Assembly: GCA_003217965.1 (NCBI GenBank)
Contig: QHNB01000049.1
Location: 1-10,266, forward strand
Source: Verrucomicrobiota bacterium
GTDB taxonomy: Bacteria; Verrucomicrobiota; Verrucomicrobiia; Chthoniobacterales; UBA10450
Direction: 5' to 3'
Length of the DNA: 10,266 bases
Position numbers and translations under genes: made by a program
Part shown: positions 1 through 6,705 of the stretch, in pieces
Layout: each line of letters opens with the position of its first letter
Numbering within the stretch: position 1 is the first letter of the stretch
Notes under the pieces: model-generated
Told to the model about the DNA's origin: nothing
Databases searched by the model: none
What the model saw: only the letters and a program-made list of their open reading frames with translations

Positions 1-666
1 TTCGGCGAAGAGATCGCGTCAAAGAAAAGTTACCTGAACGATGTGCGTATAGATACGAATACCGCTACCGCCTACATCACGGATTCGGGCGAGGGTGCGA
101 TCGTCGTGGTTGATCTAAAAACAGGCAAGACGCGCCGGTTGTTGGATGGGCATCCATCCACGCAAGGCGAGCCGGGATTTAAACTTGTGGTCGAGGGACG
201 TGAATTAATTGATCAGCAGAAGAAGAGTCCGCAAATCAACTCCGACGGGATCGCCTTCGATTTGAAAAATGATTACCTCTATTATCACGCGCTCACAGGA
301 CACACTCTTTATCGCATGAAGGGCCGATTCCTGCGCGATCCGAGCCTCTCGAGCGGAGATCTCGAATCGAGAGTCGAAAAAGTAGCGCAAGCGCCGCCCC
401 CGGATGGAATGATCGAAGCGCCCGACGGCAGCGTTTATTTAACCGATATTGAGGATAGCGCGATCACCCGCTGGAATCCGGCCACGAGCAAAGTCAGTCG
501 AGTGATCCAGGACAAACGACTAAGTTGGCCGGACACGCTGAGCTGGGGACCCGATGGCGCCCTCTATGTCACCTGTTCGCAAATCCAAAATTCACCGCGG
601 TTCAACGGCGGCGCCAGCGCGCGTACCGAATCATACCGGTTATTCAAAGTAACCGGCGTGCAATAA
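1..666 (+). CDS. Major royal jelly/yellow-family beta-propeller protein, C-terminal part
   Basis: The frame is open from base 1, so the N-terminus lies outside the window; 221 residues are visible. The GTG at 43 is an internal valine codon (LNDVRID), not the start. The sequence has the repeated blades of this family: NDVRID...AYITDSGEGAIVVVDLKTGK early, NSDGIAFD...LYYHALTGHTLYR in the middle, then DGMIEAPDGSVYLTDIEDSAI and LSWPDTLSWGPDGALYVTCSQ near the end. The closing YRLFKVTG is typical of the bacterial members, which databases often name 'L-dopachrome tautomerase-related' or major royal jelly-related. Such proteins are six-bladed propellers, usually exported, with no firmly established bacterial reaction. 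No signal peptide can be judged because the start is missing. The stop (TAA, 664-666) lies 7 bp from the end of the convergent transporter gene. Family assignment is secure; substrate and function are not. Confidence 0.85.
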   Translation, partial: FGEEIASKKSYLNDVRIDTNTATAYITDSGEGAIVVVDLKTGKTRRLLDGHPSTQGEPGFKLVVEGRELIDQQKKSPQINSDGIAFDLKNDYLYYHALTGHTLYRMKGRFLRDPSLSSGDLESRVEKVAQAPPPDGMIEAPDGSVYLTDIEDSAITRWNPATSKVSRVIQDKRLSWPDTLSWGPDGALYVTCSQIQNSPRFNGGASARTESYRLFKVTGVQ

Positions 667-673
667 GCCTGGC

Positions 674-1636
674 TCAAGCCCGCGGAACCGCGACTGCTCG
701 TTCTTGTACTGGCGCGTGGAGGCCTGGTTTGTCGAGTCGACGGAAAATCATCCAGACTCCGGAAAGGACAAAACACGCACCAAGGAGCGACCAGGCGGAC
801 AATCGTTCGCCGCCTAAGGCCCAGCCCAGCGCAATCGCACCTGGGGGCGTGATAAGGGAGATGGTTTGCAGTTGCGTCACTGACATCCGCGGCATCAGCC
901 AGTAGAGCAGGAGGAATGTGAGTGCTGAGCCGATGATCGCCAGGTAGAACAAGCAGAAAAGCGCCGTGCCAGTCCAGTGAAAATACAGAGGATTCCCATC
1001 CACGGCCAAGCCAATGAGAAGTAACGGCGCCGTGCCGAAAATCATTTGCCATGCCGCCATCATTCCCGGTGCAAGGTCCATGTTTCGGGACTTCAGGAGC
1101 ACGTTTGAAAATGCCGCGCTAGCGGCGCCAATCGTGATACCGAGGCCGCCGAGGAAGGCAAGCCAGCCGTTAAAACTCAGCAACCGTGCACAAATCAGCG
1201 CAACACCTACAATCGAGACCAGTGCACCGGTAAGCCGTTGCCAACGCAGCGGCTCGTCCGGAAGCATCCAATGGGCGAAGACCATGCCGAAAATCGGGAT
1301 CGATGCCTGCAAAATTGCCGCCAGTCCGGACGACACATACAACTCGCCCCAAAACAACAGCGCGTAATTGATGGCGAACATTAGCAAGCCAGTGAAGGCC
1401 AACACGGCGTAGTCCGAACGTCTTTTGGGTAGAAGATGCGTGTGACCGATTGAGACGGCGAGGAGAACAACGAGCGCAATCAGAAATCGGATCCCAACGT
1501 AGGATATTGGCGGCAAGTCGCGCAGACCAACCTTGATCGCAAGCCAGGTCGAGCTCCAGACAAGGCAAAGCGTGAGCCATGCCGCCGGGATTCGCCAATT
1601 CAGACGCTTATTTATCGAGCCCTTCTGTGGACGCAT
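674..1636 (-). CDS. EamA/DMT-superfamily transporter (RhaT/YedA-like permease)
   Basis: The product is a 320-residue integral membrane protein of the drug/metabolite transporter superfamily, the usual length for a protein made of two EamA repeats of five helices each. The first repeat starts near residue 15 with AWLTLCLVWSSTWLAIKVGL, followed by PPISYVGIRFLIA, a classic EamA signature (helix 1 with a W-S-S-T-W run, then P...R-F). The second repeat starts near residue 155 (FLGGLGITIGAASAAFSNVL) and ends with LITPPGAIALGWALGGERLS, the conserved P...A...E segment. These proteins export or exchange small metabolites such as amino acids or purines; the substrate cannot be read from sequence. I chose the ATG at 1634-1636; a GTG at 1643-1645 in the same frame would add three residues, and neither has a clear Shine-Dalgarno sequence. 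It diverges from the small protein gene at 1734 and converges on the beta-propeller gene. Confidence 0.9.
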   Translation of the reverse strand: MRPQKGSINKRLNWRIPAAWLTLCLVWSSTWLAIKVGLRDLPPISYVGIRFLIALVVLLAVSIGHTHLLPKRRSDYAVLAFTGLLMFAINYALLFWGELYVSSGLAAILQASIPIFGMVFAHWMLPDEPLRWQRLTGALVSIVGVALICARLLSFNGWLAFLGGLGITIGAASAAFSNVLLKSRNMDLAPGMMAAWQMIFGTAPLLLIGLAVDGNPLYFHWTGTALFCLFYLAIIGSALTFLLLYWLMPRMSVTQLQTISLITPPGAIALGWALGGERLSAWSLLGACFVLSGVWMIFRRLDKPGLHAPVQERAVAVPRA

Positions 1637-1733
1637 TTGCGCCACAGTCGCGTTAGGGTGTTTTCTCGTAAAGTACTGTCAGCTCTGCCGACGCGCGCCT
1701 CCATTTTCCGTCCGGAATACGAATCGATTCGCG

Positions 1734-1973
1734 ATGGCTCGCACGTTTGTAAACTTTGTCGCTCTCCTCGATATCGGCTGCTGGGCGGTCTGCTTTTGGT
1801 GGATGCACCGCATTTCACAGCGACAAAACGCAATGCTTCAAGAGTTGCAGCATCAGACCCAAAGCATCGAAGCGGTCTCGAAAGAGGAACATGAGATTCT
1901 AAAAGAACTGCATCCCACTGTGCAGAAAATTGAAGAGAGCGTCGATCAGGTTAGGGAATCGACCCAAAGCTGA
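1734..1973 (+). CDS. Small single-pass membrane protein with coiled-coil tail
   Basis: This is a 79-residue protein with a hydrophobic segment at about residues 4-24 (FVNFVALLDIGCWAVCFWWM), followed by a charged, Glu/Gln/Lys-rich tail (QNAMLQELQHQTQSIEAVSKEE onward) with heptad-like spacing of Leu/Ile/Val, so probably a short coiled coil. The frame stays open upstream to 1533, but that part overlaps the transporter gene on the other strand and reads as non-protein-like sequence, so the ATG at 1734 is the sensible start. No Shine-Dalgarno sequence precedes it. I do not recognise a named family. Small anchored coiled-coil proteins of this form are common as hypothetical proteins in Verrucomicrobia. 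A hairpin 28 bp past the stop fits a transcription end. Coding status is likely from composition and the domain layout, but function is unknown. Confidence 0.6.
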   Translation: MARTFVNFVALLDIGCWAVCFWWMHRISQRQNAMLQELQHQTQSIEAVSKEEHEILKELHPTVQKIEESVDQVRESTQS

Positions 1974-2001
1974 CCGGCGATGGCGTAAACGAAATAGCGA
2001 A

Positions 2002-2025
2002 GGGCGCTCCGTTTCCGAAGCGCCC
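2002..2025. terminator. Hairpin between convergent small-protein gene and rnpB
   Basis: A 7-bp perfect GC-rich stem (2002-2008 with 2019-2025) can be extended inward around a 4-base loop. On the minus strand the inner part reads TCGGAAACGG, giving a GAAA-type loop. It sits between the stop of the small protein gene (1973) and the 3' end of rnpB (about 2034). On the plus strand it is followed by CTCAATTTT and on the minus strand by TTCGCTATTT, so the T-tracts are imperfect. The position between two convergent transcription units suggests a bidirectional terminator. Confidence 0.6.
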
Positions 2026-2033
2026 CTCAATTT

Positions 2034-2425
2034 TGACGGCGGTAAGCCGAATTCTGTGCGGCTGAATTCTCAGCCACGGCGATCATTTATCTCACCCAGA
2101 TTTCTCCGAGCGTCCGACACGTTATTACGTATCGCGATGCGACGATACCCGGAGATCAACGGACCGGCTATCCTCCTCCTGTTTTGTCTTGCACCGCATG
2201 GGGTTTTTCCTGCAGCACGAATTACTTCGTGCCCGGTGAGCTCTTACCTCGCCTTTTCACCCTTACCGTCTTTGTTGCCAAAAACGGCGGTATCTTTTCT
2301 GTGACACTTTCCGTCACCTCAATTTTGCAACTGCGGCGCCCGCGTGTTTTACGCGGCATGCTGCCGTACGGTGTTCGGACTTTCCTCCAGCGAACCTACG
2401 GCTCGCCGGCGATCGCCTGCCATCA
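2034..2425 (-). ncRNA. rnpB: RNase P RNA, bacterial class A
   Basis: This is the catalytic RNA of RNase P, which trims the 5' leaders of pre-tRNAs. Read on the minus strand it has the conserved blocks in order. The 5' core GGAGGAAAGTCCGAACACC lies near 2372-2392. The P10-P12 segment GGTAAGGGTGAAAAGG, then GAGGTAAGAGCTCACC, lies near 2235-2270. A purine-rich GGTGCAAGACAAAACAGG block lies near 2178-2196. The 3' core ACAGAATTCGGCTTA lies at 2042-2056. P4 pairs correctly: the CCGAA of the 5' core matches the TTCGG of the 3' core, where E. coli has CCGGG/CCCGG, a compensatory change. P1 can be drawn as 2419-2425 with 2034-2040, and P2 as 2411-2417 with 2078-2084, which sets the ends and gives about 392 nt, normal for class A. 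Open frames across this region are not real genes. Exact ends are uncertain by a few bases. Confidence 0.95.
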
Positions 2426-2440
2426 GAATTACTTTAGCGT

Positions 2441-2472
2441 TTAGTAGCAGAAAAACAACCGTTGCGGGACAA
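2441..2472 (-). promoter_or_regulatory. Candidate promoter of rnpB
   Basis: On the minus strand an extended -10 element TGCTACTAA (2441-2449) lies about 16 bases before the predicted RNA 5' end. The nearest -35-like hexamer is TTGTCC (2467-2472), at a spacing of 20, which is long. The extended -10 could compensate. The 65-bp gap after the DUF456 stop is large enough for an independent promoter, but readthrough from DUF456 is also possible. Confidence 0.35.
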
Positions 2473-2490
2473 CCCGACCGTGCGGTCTCA

Positions 2491-2979
2491 TCACAAGGGC
2501 GAAGGCACGTTCATCAGAAAAATTGCGATCATGATCAAGGCTATAAAGAGTTTGGCAATAGTGCCGGCGAGAGCTCCAACAAACCTGCCCCATCCAGCCC
2601 GCCCGGCCTTCACTATCCGTTGCCCAGCAATGATCTCACCAGCGATCGCCCCAATTACCGGGCCAACAAACAATCCGACCAATCCAAAAAACAATCCGAG
2701 TAGCGCGCCAGCCGCGCCACCGATCAGGCCCCACTTGGTCGCACCGAATTTTCTGGCACCGACGTATCCGGCCGCGGCGTCAACCGCGTATGTAACTAAG
2801 GTAAGTGCCACCAGAGCGACTAATGCCGTCCAGCCAACACTGCCATTCGGCCCGAGCGCGAGCCGATGAATTACTGCCGCGCCGAGAATGATTGTTGTGC
2901 CGGGAATCACCGGGACGACGGTTCCAATGAGTCCGATTGCCATCAGCACGATGGCGGTCAGCCACCAAAAAACAGTCAT
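2491..2979 (-). CDS. DUF456 family membrane protein
   Basis: The product is 162 residues, very hydrophobic and glycine-rich. It has the DUF456 pattern: an N-terminal helix ending in IGLIGTVVPVIPGTTIILGA (residues about 14-34), a central helix (ALVALVALTLVTYAVDAAAG), the KFGATKWG turn, then the long glycine-zipper stretch GLIGGAAGALLGLFFGLVGL and the G...G..IGAIAGE segment, and a last helix at about 138-158. It should sit in the inner membrane; no molecular function has been established for the family that I know of. The ATG at 2977-2979 is preferred over an adjacent in-frame TTG (2980-2982). No Shine-Dalgarno sequence is visible. It diverges from the peroxiredoxin gene across about 134 bp and lies upstream of rnpB on the same strand. 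Confidence 0.88.
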   Translation of the reverse strand: MTVFWWLTAIVLMAIGLIGTVVPVIPGTTIILGAAVIHRLALGPNGSVGWTALVALVALTLVTYAVDAAAGYVGARKFGATKWGLIGGAAGALLGLFFGLVGLFVGPVIGAIAGEIIAGQRIVKAGRAGWGRFVGALAGTIAKLFIALIMIAIFLMNVPSPL

Positions 2980-3068
2980 CAACGAATTGCGATTAAGCCG
3001 ATGCTACCGCCGTCTCTCCGCTGCGGTCAATTCTTCAACAATCGCCGAAATGCTGCTGGCCAAATCTT

Positions 3069-3096
3069 TTGACCACACTCTCGCCGTTTCTATACT
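3069..3096 (+). promoter_or_regulatory. Sigma70-type promoter of the peroxiredoxin gene
   Basis: The -35 hexamer TTGACC (3069-3074) matches the consensus at 5 of 6 bases, and the -10 hexamer TATACT (3091-3096) also at 5 of 6, with a 16-bp spacer. A start about 7 bases past the -10 falls near 3103, leaving a leader of only some 11 nt before the ATG at 3114. It is the best promoter match in the window and probably drives the peroxiredoxin and aconitase genes together. Confidence 0.65.
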
Positions 3097-3113
3097 GAAC
3101 GTTACCATCTTCC

Positions 3114-3608
3114 ATGGCACTTCCTACCGGCACAAAAGCTCCTGACTTCACTTTGCCGACAAAAACTGCCGATGGGCCGAAGCAGATCACTTTGAGCGAC
3201 AATTTCGGCAAACGAAACACCTTGCTGCTCTTTTTCCCGATGGCGTTTACCGGGACGTGCACTACGGAAATGTGCGGAGTGAGTGCTGATCTTTCGGCCT
3301 ATTCCAGCCTTAACGCGACCGTTTATGGGATCAGCGGCGACAATCCATTTGCACAGGAAGCGTGGGCGCAGAAGGAAAAGATAACCATGCCGCTTTTGAG
3401 CGATTACGAACATACAATCTCGCGCGCCTACGATGTCGCCTACGAGTCGTTCCTGCCCGAATTGAATTTGCCGATGGGTGGCGTTCCCAAGCGCGCTGTC
3501 TTCATTATCGATCGCAACGGTATTATTCAGTATGCGGAGAGCGATGATAATGCCCGGGCGCTCCCGAATTTCGAGAAAGTGAAAGCGCGGTTGGCAGAAT
3601 TAGAATGA
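3114..3608 (+). CDS. Peroxiredoxin (AhpC/TSA family, PrxQ/BCP- or AhpE-like)
   Basis: This 164-residue cytoplasmic thiol peroxidase reduces hydrogen peroxide and organic hydroperoxides. The fold starts with GTKAPDFTLP (residues 6-15). The active-site motif P-x3-T-x2-C is complete: Pro42, Thr46 and the peroxidatic Cys49 within FFPMAFTGTCTTEMC. A second cysteine at 54 gives the C-x4-C spacing used by PrxQ/BCP enzymes, where it is the resolving residue, so an atypical 2-Cys mechanism is likely. The overall sequence also resembles AhpE-type enzymes. The C-terminal part has the family GVPKRAVFIIDRNGIIQY strand-turn-strand. No signal peptide is present. A strong promoter lies upstream, with a leader too short for a Shine-Dalgarno sequence and none visible. 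The acnA gene follows after 58 bp with no clear terminator between, so cotranscription is likely. Electron donor and exact subfamily cannot be settled by eye. Confidence 0.93.
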   Translation: MALPTGTKAPDFTLPTKTADGPKQITLSDNFGKRNTLLLFFPMAFTGTCTTEMCGVSADLSAYSSLNATVYGISGDNPFAQEAWAQKEKITMPLLSDYEHTISRAYDVAYESFLPELNLPMGGVPKRAVFIIDRNGIIQYAESDDNARALPNFEKVKARLAELE

Positions 3609-3666
3609 CATCAAGCGCCGACTCAATTGAATCGTTCGGAACAACGGGCGCATTTGCTGCACCGCA

Positions 3667-6636
3667 ATGAACGACGAATTCAATACCATACAAAAATTCG
3701 ATGCCGGCTCTGGACAGGTTGGATTTTTCCACTCGCTGCCGGCCTTAGAAAAACAAGGTATCGGTCCGGTTTCGCGACTCCCGATCAGCATTCGTATCGT
3801 GCTGGAATCGGTTTTGCGAAATTGTGACGGGAAGAAAGTGCGCCGAAGAGATGTGGAAACACTGGCAAATTGGAAGGCAAAGAAGCCAGCCAGTGAAGAA
3901 ATCCCCTTTGTTGTTGCCCGGATCGTGCTGCAGGATTTTACGGGCGTCCCGTTAGTCGTCGATCTCGCGGCCATGCGCAGCGCGGTGAAGCGCCTTGGCG
4001 GCGATCCCAAAATAATCGAACCGCTCGTGCCGGTGGATTTGGTGGTCGATCACTCAGTGCAGGTCGATTTCTTCGGCTCGGCGCAAGCGTTGCGATTGAA
4101 CTTGGATATGGAATTCAAGCGCAACCGGGAGCGCTACGAATTTCTGAAATGGGGCCAGCAAGCGTTCAAGACATTCCAACTCATTCCGCCAGGGATCGGA
4201 ATCGTTCACCAAGTCAATCTCGAATACTTGGCGAAAGGGGTGCTGAGTAGCACGGGCTTCCAGCCTGTGGGGCAAGCGGGCGTCTCGCCGGCTTCGTCAG
4301 GCAAGATGCCTGACGGCCCCATAGTCGAGACGACTGTGCCCCTCTATTATCCCGACACGTTGGTTGGCACCGATTCACACACGACGATGATCAATGGGCT
4401 GGGTGTGGTCGGCTGGGGCGTGGGCGGAATCGAAGCGGAAGCGGGAATGCTCGGACAGCCGGTTTATTTCTTAACGCCGGAAGTGGTCGGAGTTCATCTC
4501 ACCGGGCAATTGCGCGAAGGCGTGACCGCGACCGATCTCGTGTTGCGCGTCACGCAGATGCTGCGCGCGCAAAAGGTCGTCGGGAAATTCGTCGAATTTT
4601 ACGGTGTCGGCGCGGCATCCTTGCCGGTGCCGGACCGCGCAACGATTGGGAACATGTCGCCGGAGTATGGCGCAACAATGGGATTCTTCCCCGTCGACAA
4701 GGAATCGGTTGCGTATTTGCGCGCTACCGGGCGAAGCGAACAACAGTGTGTTGCCTTCGAAAACTATTTCCGTGCGCAAGAAATGTTCGGTATGCCGGGC
4801 AAAGGCGAGATCGATTACAGCGTCGATCTTGAACTGAATCTCGCGGACGTGCAGCCAGGTGTCGCCGGACCGAAGCGTCCCCAAGACCGAATCAACCTTC
4901 CGGCGCTGGGCGAAACCTTTCGATCGCTTTTGCAAAAACCGGTCAAGGATGGCGGATACGGAATAAAAGATATCGATCTTGGCGCAAAGCATCTCGTGCA
5001 GCTGAACGGATCGCCGCCGAACGATGGCGACATGCCTTCAACGGATAAGGCCGAGTCCGCGATTGAACCTGGCGAAGAGCGCAATAAGGCCGAGATGATA
5101 ACAAACCGTCCGACGCCCGACACCGCGAAGGAATTAAGCGATTCGACTGCCGATCCATTTCGTCACGGTCAAAGCCGGATCGGTCACGGCAGCGTGTTGA
5201 TCGCCGCGATCACGAGTTGCACAAACACGAGTAACCCAAGCGTGATGCTGGCCGCCGGTTTACTCGCGAAGAAAGCGGTCGAGCGTGGGCTGCGCGTCGA
5301 TCCAGCGGTAAAAACATCTCTCGCGCCGGGCTCGCGTGTGGTCACGGACTATCTCGACAAGACCGGCCTGCAAAAATATCTCGATCAACTTGGATTTAAT
5401 CTTGTCGGCTACGGGTGCACGACCTGCATCGGCAACTCAGGACCACTTCATCCAAAGATCGAGAAAGCGATTAACGAATATGATCTCGTTGCAGCCTCAG
5501 TCCTCTCGGGAAATCGAAATTTCGAAGCGCGTGTGCATCAAAACATCAAAGCGAACTTTCTCATGTCGCCTCCGTTGGTCGTCGCATTCGCGTTGGCCGG
5601 GCGCGTAGACGTCGATCTTACAAACGAGCCGATCGGGAAAGATAAAGACGGCAAGAAAACTTTTCTGCGAGATGTCTGGCCGAGTTTGAAAGAAGTGCGC
5701 GACGCGATGCAAACTGCGCTCAGGCCTGAGATCTTTCGAAAGCTTTATCGCGATTTCGCCGATCAAAATCCCAAGTGGAATGAAATCCCGTCGAGAACCG
5801 GCGAAGTCTATCAATGGGATGAGAAAAGCGATTACATTCACGAGCCGCCCTTTTTCGCAAACTTTTCGATGAAAGCAGGAGGGATCGAAGAAATCCGCGG
5901 AGGACGTGCGCTCGGGATCTTCGGCGATTCTGTCACGACTGATCACATTTCGCCGGCCGGCGCCATCAAGCCGACTTCGCCAGCCGGTCAGTATCTGGTG
6001 TCCCGAGGAATTAAGCCCGAAGATTTCAATAGTTATGGCAGCCGGCGTGGAAATGACCTGGTAATGACCCGTGGCACGTTCGCAAACGTGCGTATCAAAA
6101 ATCTAATGGTGCCTGGTACCGAGGGTGGCATTACCATTCACCAGCCGAGCGGAGAGCGAATGTCGATCTTTGACGCGGCGATGCGTTATGCGCGAGAGAA
6201 AGTGCCGCTCCTCGTTCTGGCCGGCCATGAATATGGCACCGGTTCGTCGCGCGATTGGGCAGCGAAGGGAACGCGCTTGCTGGGCGTGCGAGCCGTGGTC
6301 GCGGCCAGCTTCGAACGGATTCATCGATCTAACCTGGTCGGGATGGGTGTATTACCTTTGCAGTTTCTTGAGGGGACGAACGCGCAAACGCTCAAACTCG
6401 ACGGCTCAGAAACGTTCTCCGTTACCGGTCTGTCCGAATCGATAGAACCAGGGCAGCAGGTGATTCTAGAAATTCAGCGCGCAGGGAGCGGGACCGAATC
6501 TGTTCCTCTGAAACTGCGCATCGATACGCCAATCGAGGTCGATTACTATCGACACGGTGGAATCCTTCCCTTTGTCCTTCGGGAGTTGCTCGCGAAAAAT
6601 CGACTGGATCAGTCAGCCACGCCGCGAATCCGATAA
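3667..6636 (+). CDS. acnA: Aconitate hydratase, AcnA/IRP type, with two insertions
   Basis: The product is 989 residues; AcnA proteins are usually about 890-900. It interconverts citrate and isocitrate in the TCA cycle using a [4Fe-4S] cluster. Recognisable blocks include VPVDLVVDHSVQVD (about 119-132), GIVHQVNLEYLAKG, YPDTLVGTDSHTTMINGLGV (about 227-246), ITSCTNTSNPSVM with cluster ligand Cys518, and YGCTTCIGNSGP with ligands Cys584 and Cys587. The spacing of 66 from the first to the second ligand equals that of E. coli AcnA (435, 501, 504). The C-terminal swivel domain has GDSVTTDHISPAGAIKP, NSYGSRRGN and GTGSSRDWAAKG (about 857-868), which carries the catalytic serine and arginine. All key residues are intact, so the enzyme should be active. 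The extra length is an insert at residues 195-218 coded by a palindromic repeat, and a polar stretch at about 445-505. ATG at 3667 has no Shine-Dalgarno sequence. It lies 58 bp after the peroxiredoxin gene and converges on the DUF2071 gene. Confidence 0.97.
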   Translation: MNDEFNTIQKFDAGSGQVGFFHSLPALEKQGIGPVSRLPISIRIVLESVLRNCDGKKVRRRDVETLANWKAKKPASEEIPFVVARIVLQDFTGVPLVVDLAAMRSAVKRLGGDPKIIEPLVPVDLVVDHSVQVDFFGSAQALRLNLDMEFKRNRERYEFLKWGQQAFKTFQLIPPGIGIVHQVNLEYLAKGVLSSTGFQPVGQAGVSPASSGKMPDGPIVETTVPLYYPDTLVGTDSHTTMINGLGVVGWGVGGIEAEAGMLGQPVYFLTPEVVGVHLTGQLREGVTATDLVLRVTQMLRAQKVVGKFVEFYGVGAASLPVPDRATIGNMSPEYGATMGFFPVDKESVAYLRATGRSEQQCVAFENYFRAQEMFGMPGKGEIDYSVDLELNLADVQPGVAGPKRPQDRINLPALGETFRSLLQKPVKDGGYGIKDIDLGAKHLVQLNGSPPNDGDMPSTDKAESAIEPGEERNKAEMITNRPTPDTAKELSDSTADPFRHGQSRIGHGSVLIAAITSCTNTSNPSVMLAAGLLAKKAVERGLRVDPAVKTSLAPGSRVVTDYLDKTGLQKYLDQLGFNLVGYGCTTCIGNSGPLHPKIEKAINEYDLVAASVLSGNRNFEARVHQNIKANFLMSPPLVVAFALAGRVDVDLTNEPIGKDKDGKKTFLRDVWPSLKEVRDAMQTALRPEIFRKLYRDFADQNPKWNEIPSRTGEVYQWDEKSDYIHEPPFFANFSMKAGGIEEIRGGRALGIFGDSVTTDHISPAGAIKPTSPAGQYLVSRGIKPEDFNSYGSRRGNDLVMTRGTFANVRIKNLMVPGTEGGITIHQPSGERMSIFDAAMRYAREKVPLLVLAGHEYGTGSSRDWAAKGTRLLGVRAVVAASFERIHRSNLVGMGVLPLQFLEGTNAQTLKLDGSETFSVTGLSESIEPGQQVILEIQRAGSGTESVPLKLRIDTPIEVDYYRHGGILPFVLRELLAKNRLDQSATPRIR
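4251..4315 (+). repeat. Intragenic palindromic repeat (three tandem hairpins) inside acnA
   Basis: Three consecutive hairpins, each with a 3-base loop, lie almost end to end. The first pairs 4251-4258 with 4262-4269 (8 bp, one G-T pair). The second pairs 4274-4282 with 4286-4294 (9 bp, one mismatch). The third pairs 4295-4303 with 4307-4315 (9 bp, perfect). The segment is read in frame as residues about 195-218 of aconitase (TGFQPVGQAGVSPASSGKMP), between the conserved HQVNLEYL and YPDTLVGTDSH blocks where other aconitases have only a short variable loop. This is what a repeat intragenic palindrome, comparable in concept to Rickettsia palindromic elements, would look like. From memory, peptides of the TGFQPV and GKMP type recur in unrelated Verrucomicrobia and Planctomycetes proteins. 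There is no second copy in this window. Confidence 0.75.
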
Positions 6637-6649
6637 CGGGCTCGGATTC
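6626..6649 (+). terminator. Hairpin overlapping the acnA stop codon
   Basis: A perfect 7-bp stem, GAATCCG (6626-6632) with CGGATTC (6643-6649), has a 10-base loop that contains the TAA stop. No T-tract follows, so it is a weak candidate for an intrinsic terminator or a 3' stabilising hairpin. The remaining 56 bp up to the end of the convergent DUF2071 gene hold no other clear signal. Confidence 0.35.
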
Positions 6650-6705
6650 ATTCCCGTGTGGCGGGCGGGCGAGATTGCGCTCAGCCGCTTGATAACGGAC
6701 AAAAA

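Noticed and set aside
564..1052. Long antisense open frames over the beta-propeller and transporter genes (also 4471-4992 and 5497-5946 opposite acnA)
   Set aside because: They are shadows of strongly supported genes in codon-biased, GC-rich DNA. Their translations are rich in Arg, Ser and Cys and lack any recognisable fold.
2408..2417. GCGATCGC octamers (also near 8929 and 9494) as cyanobacterial HIP1-like repeats
   Set aside because: Only a few copies are present, one is explained by the P2 region of rnpB, and nothing else points to cyanobacteria.
1930..2703. Plus-strand open frames of about 120 codons across this region
   Set aside because: They lie over rnpB and the DUF456 gene on the opposite strand, and their translations have no domain-like pattern. 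The RNA signatures explain the sequence.
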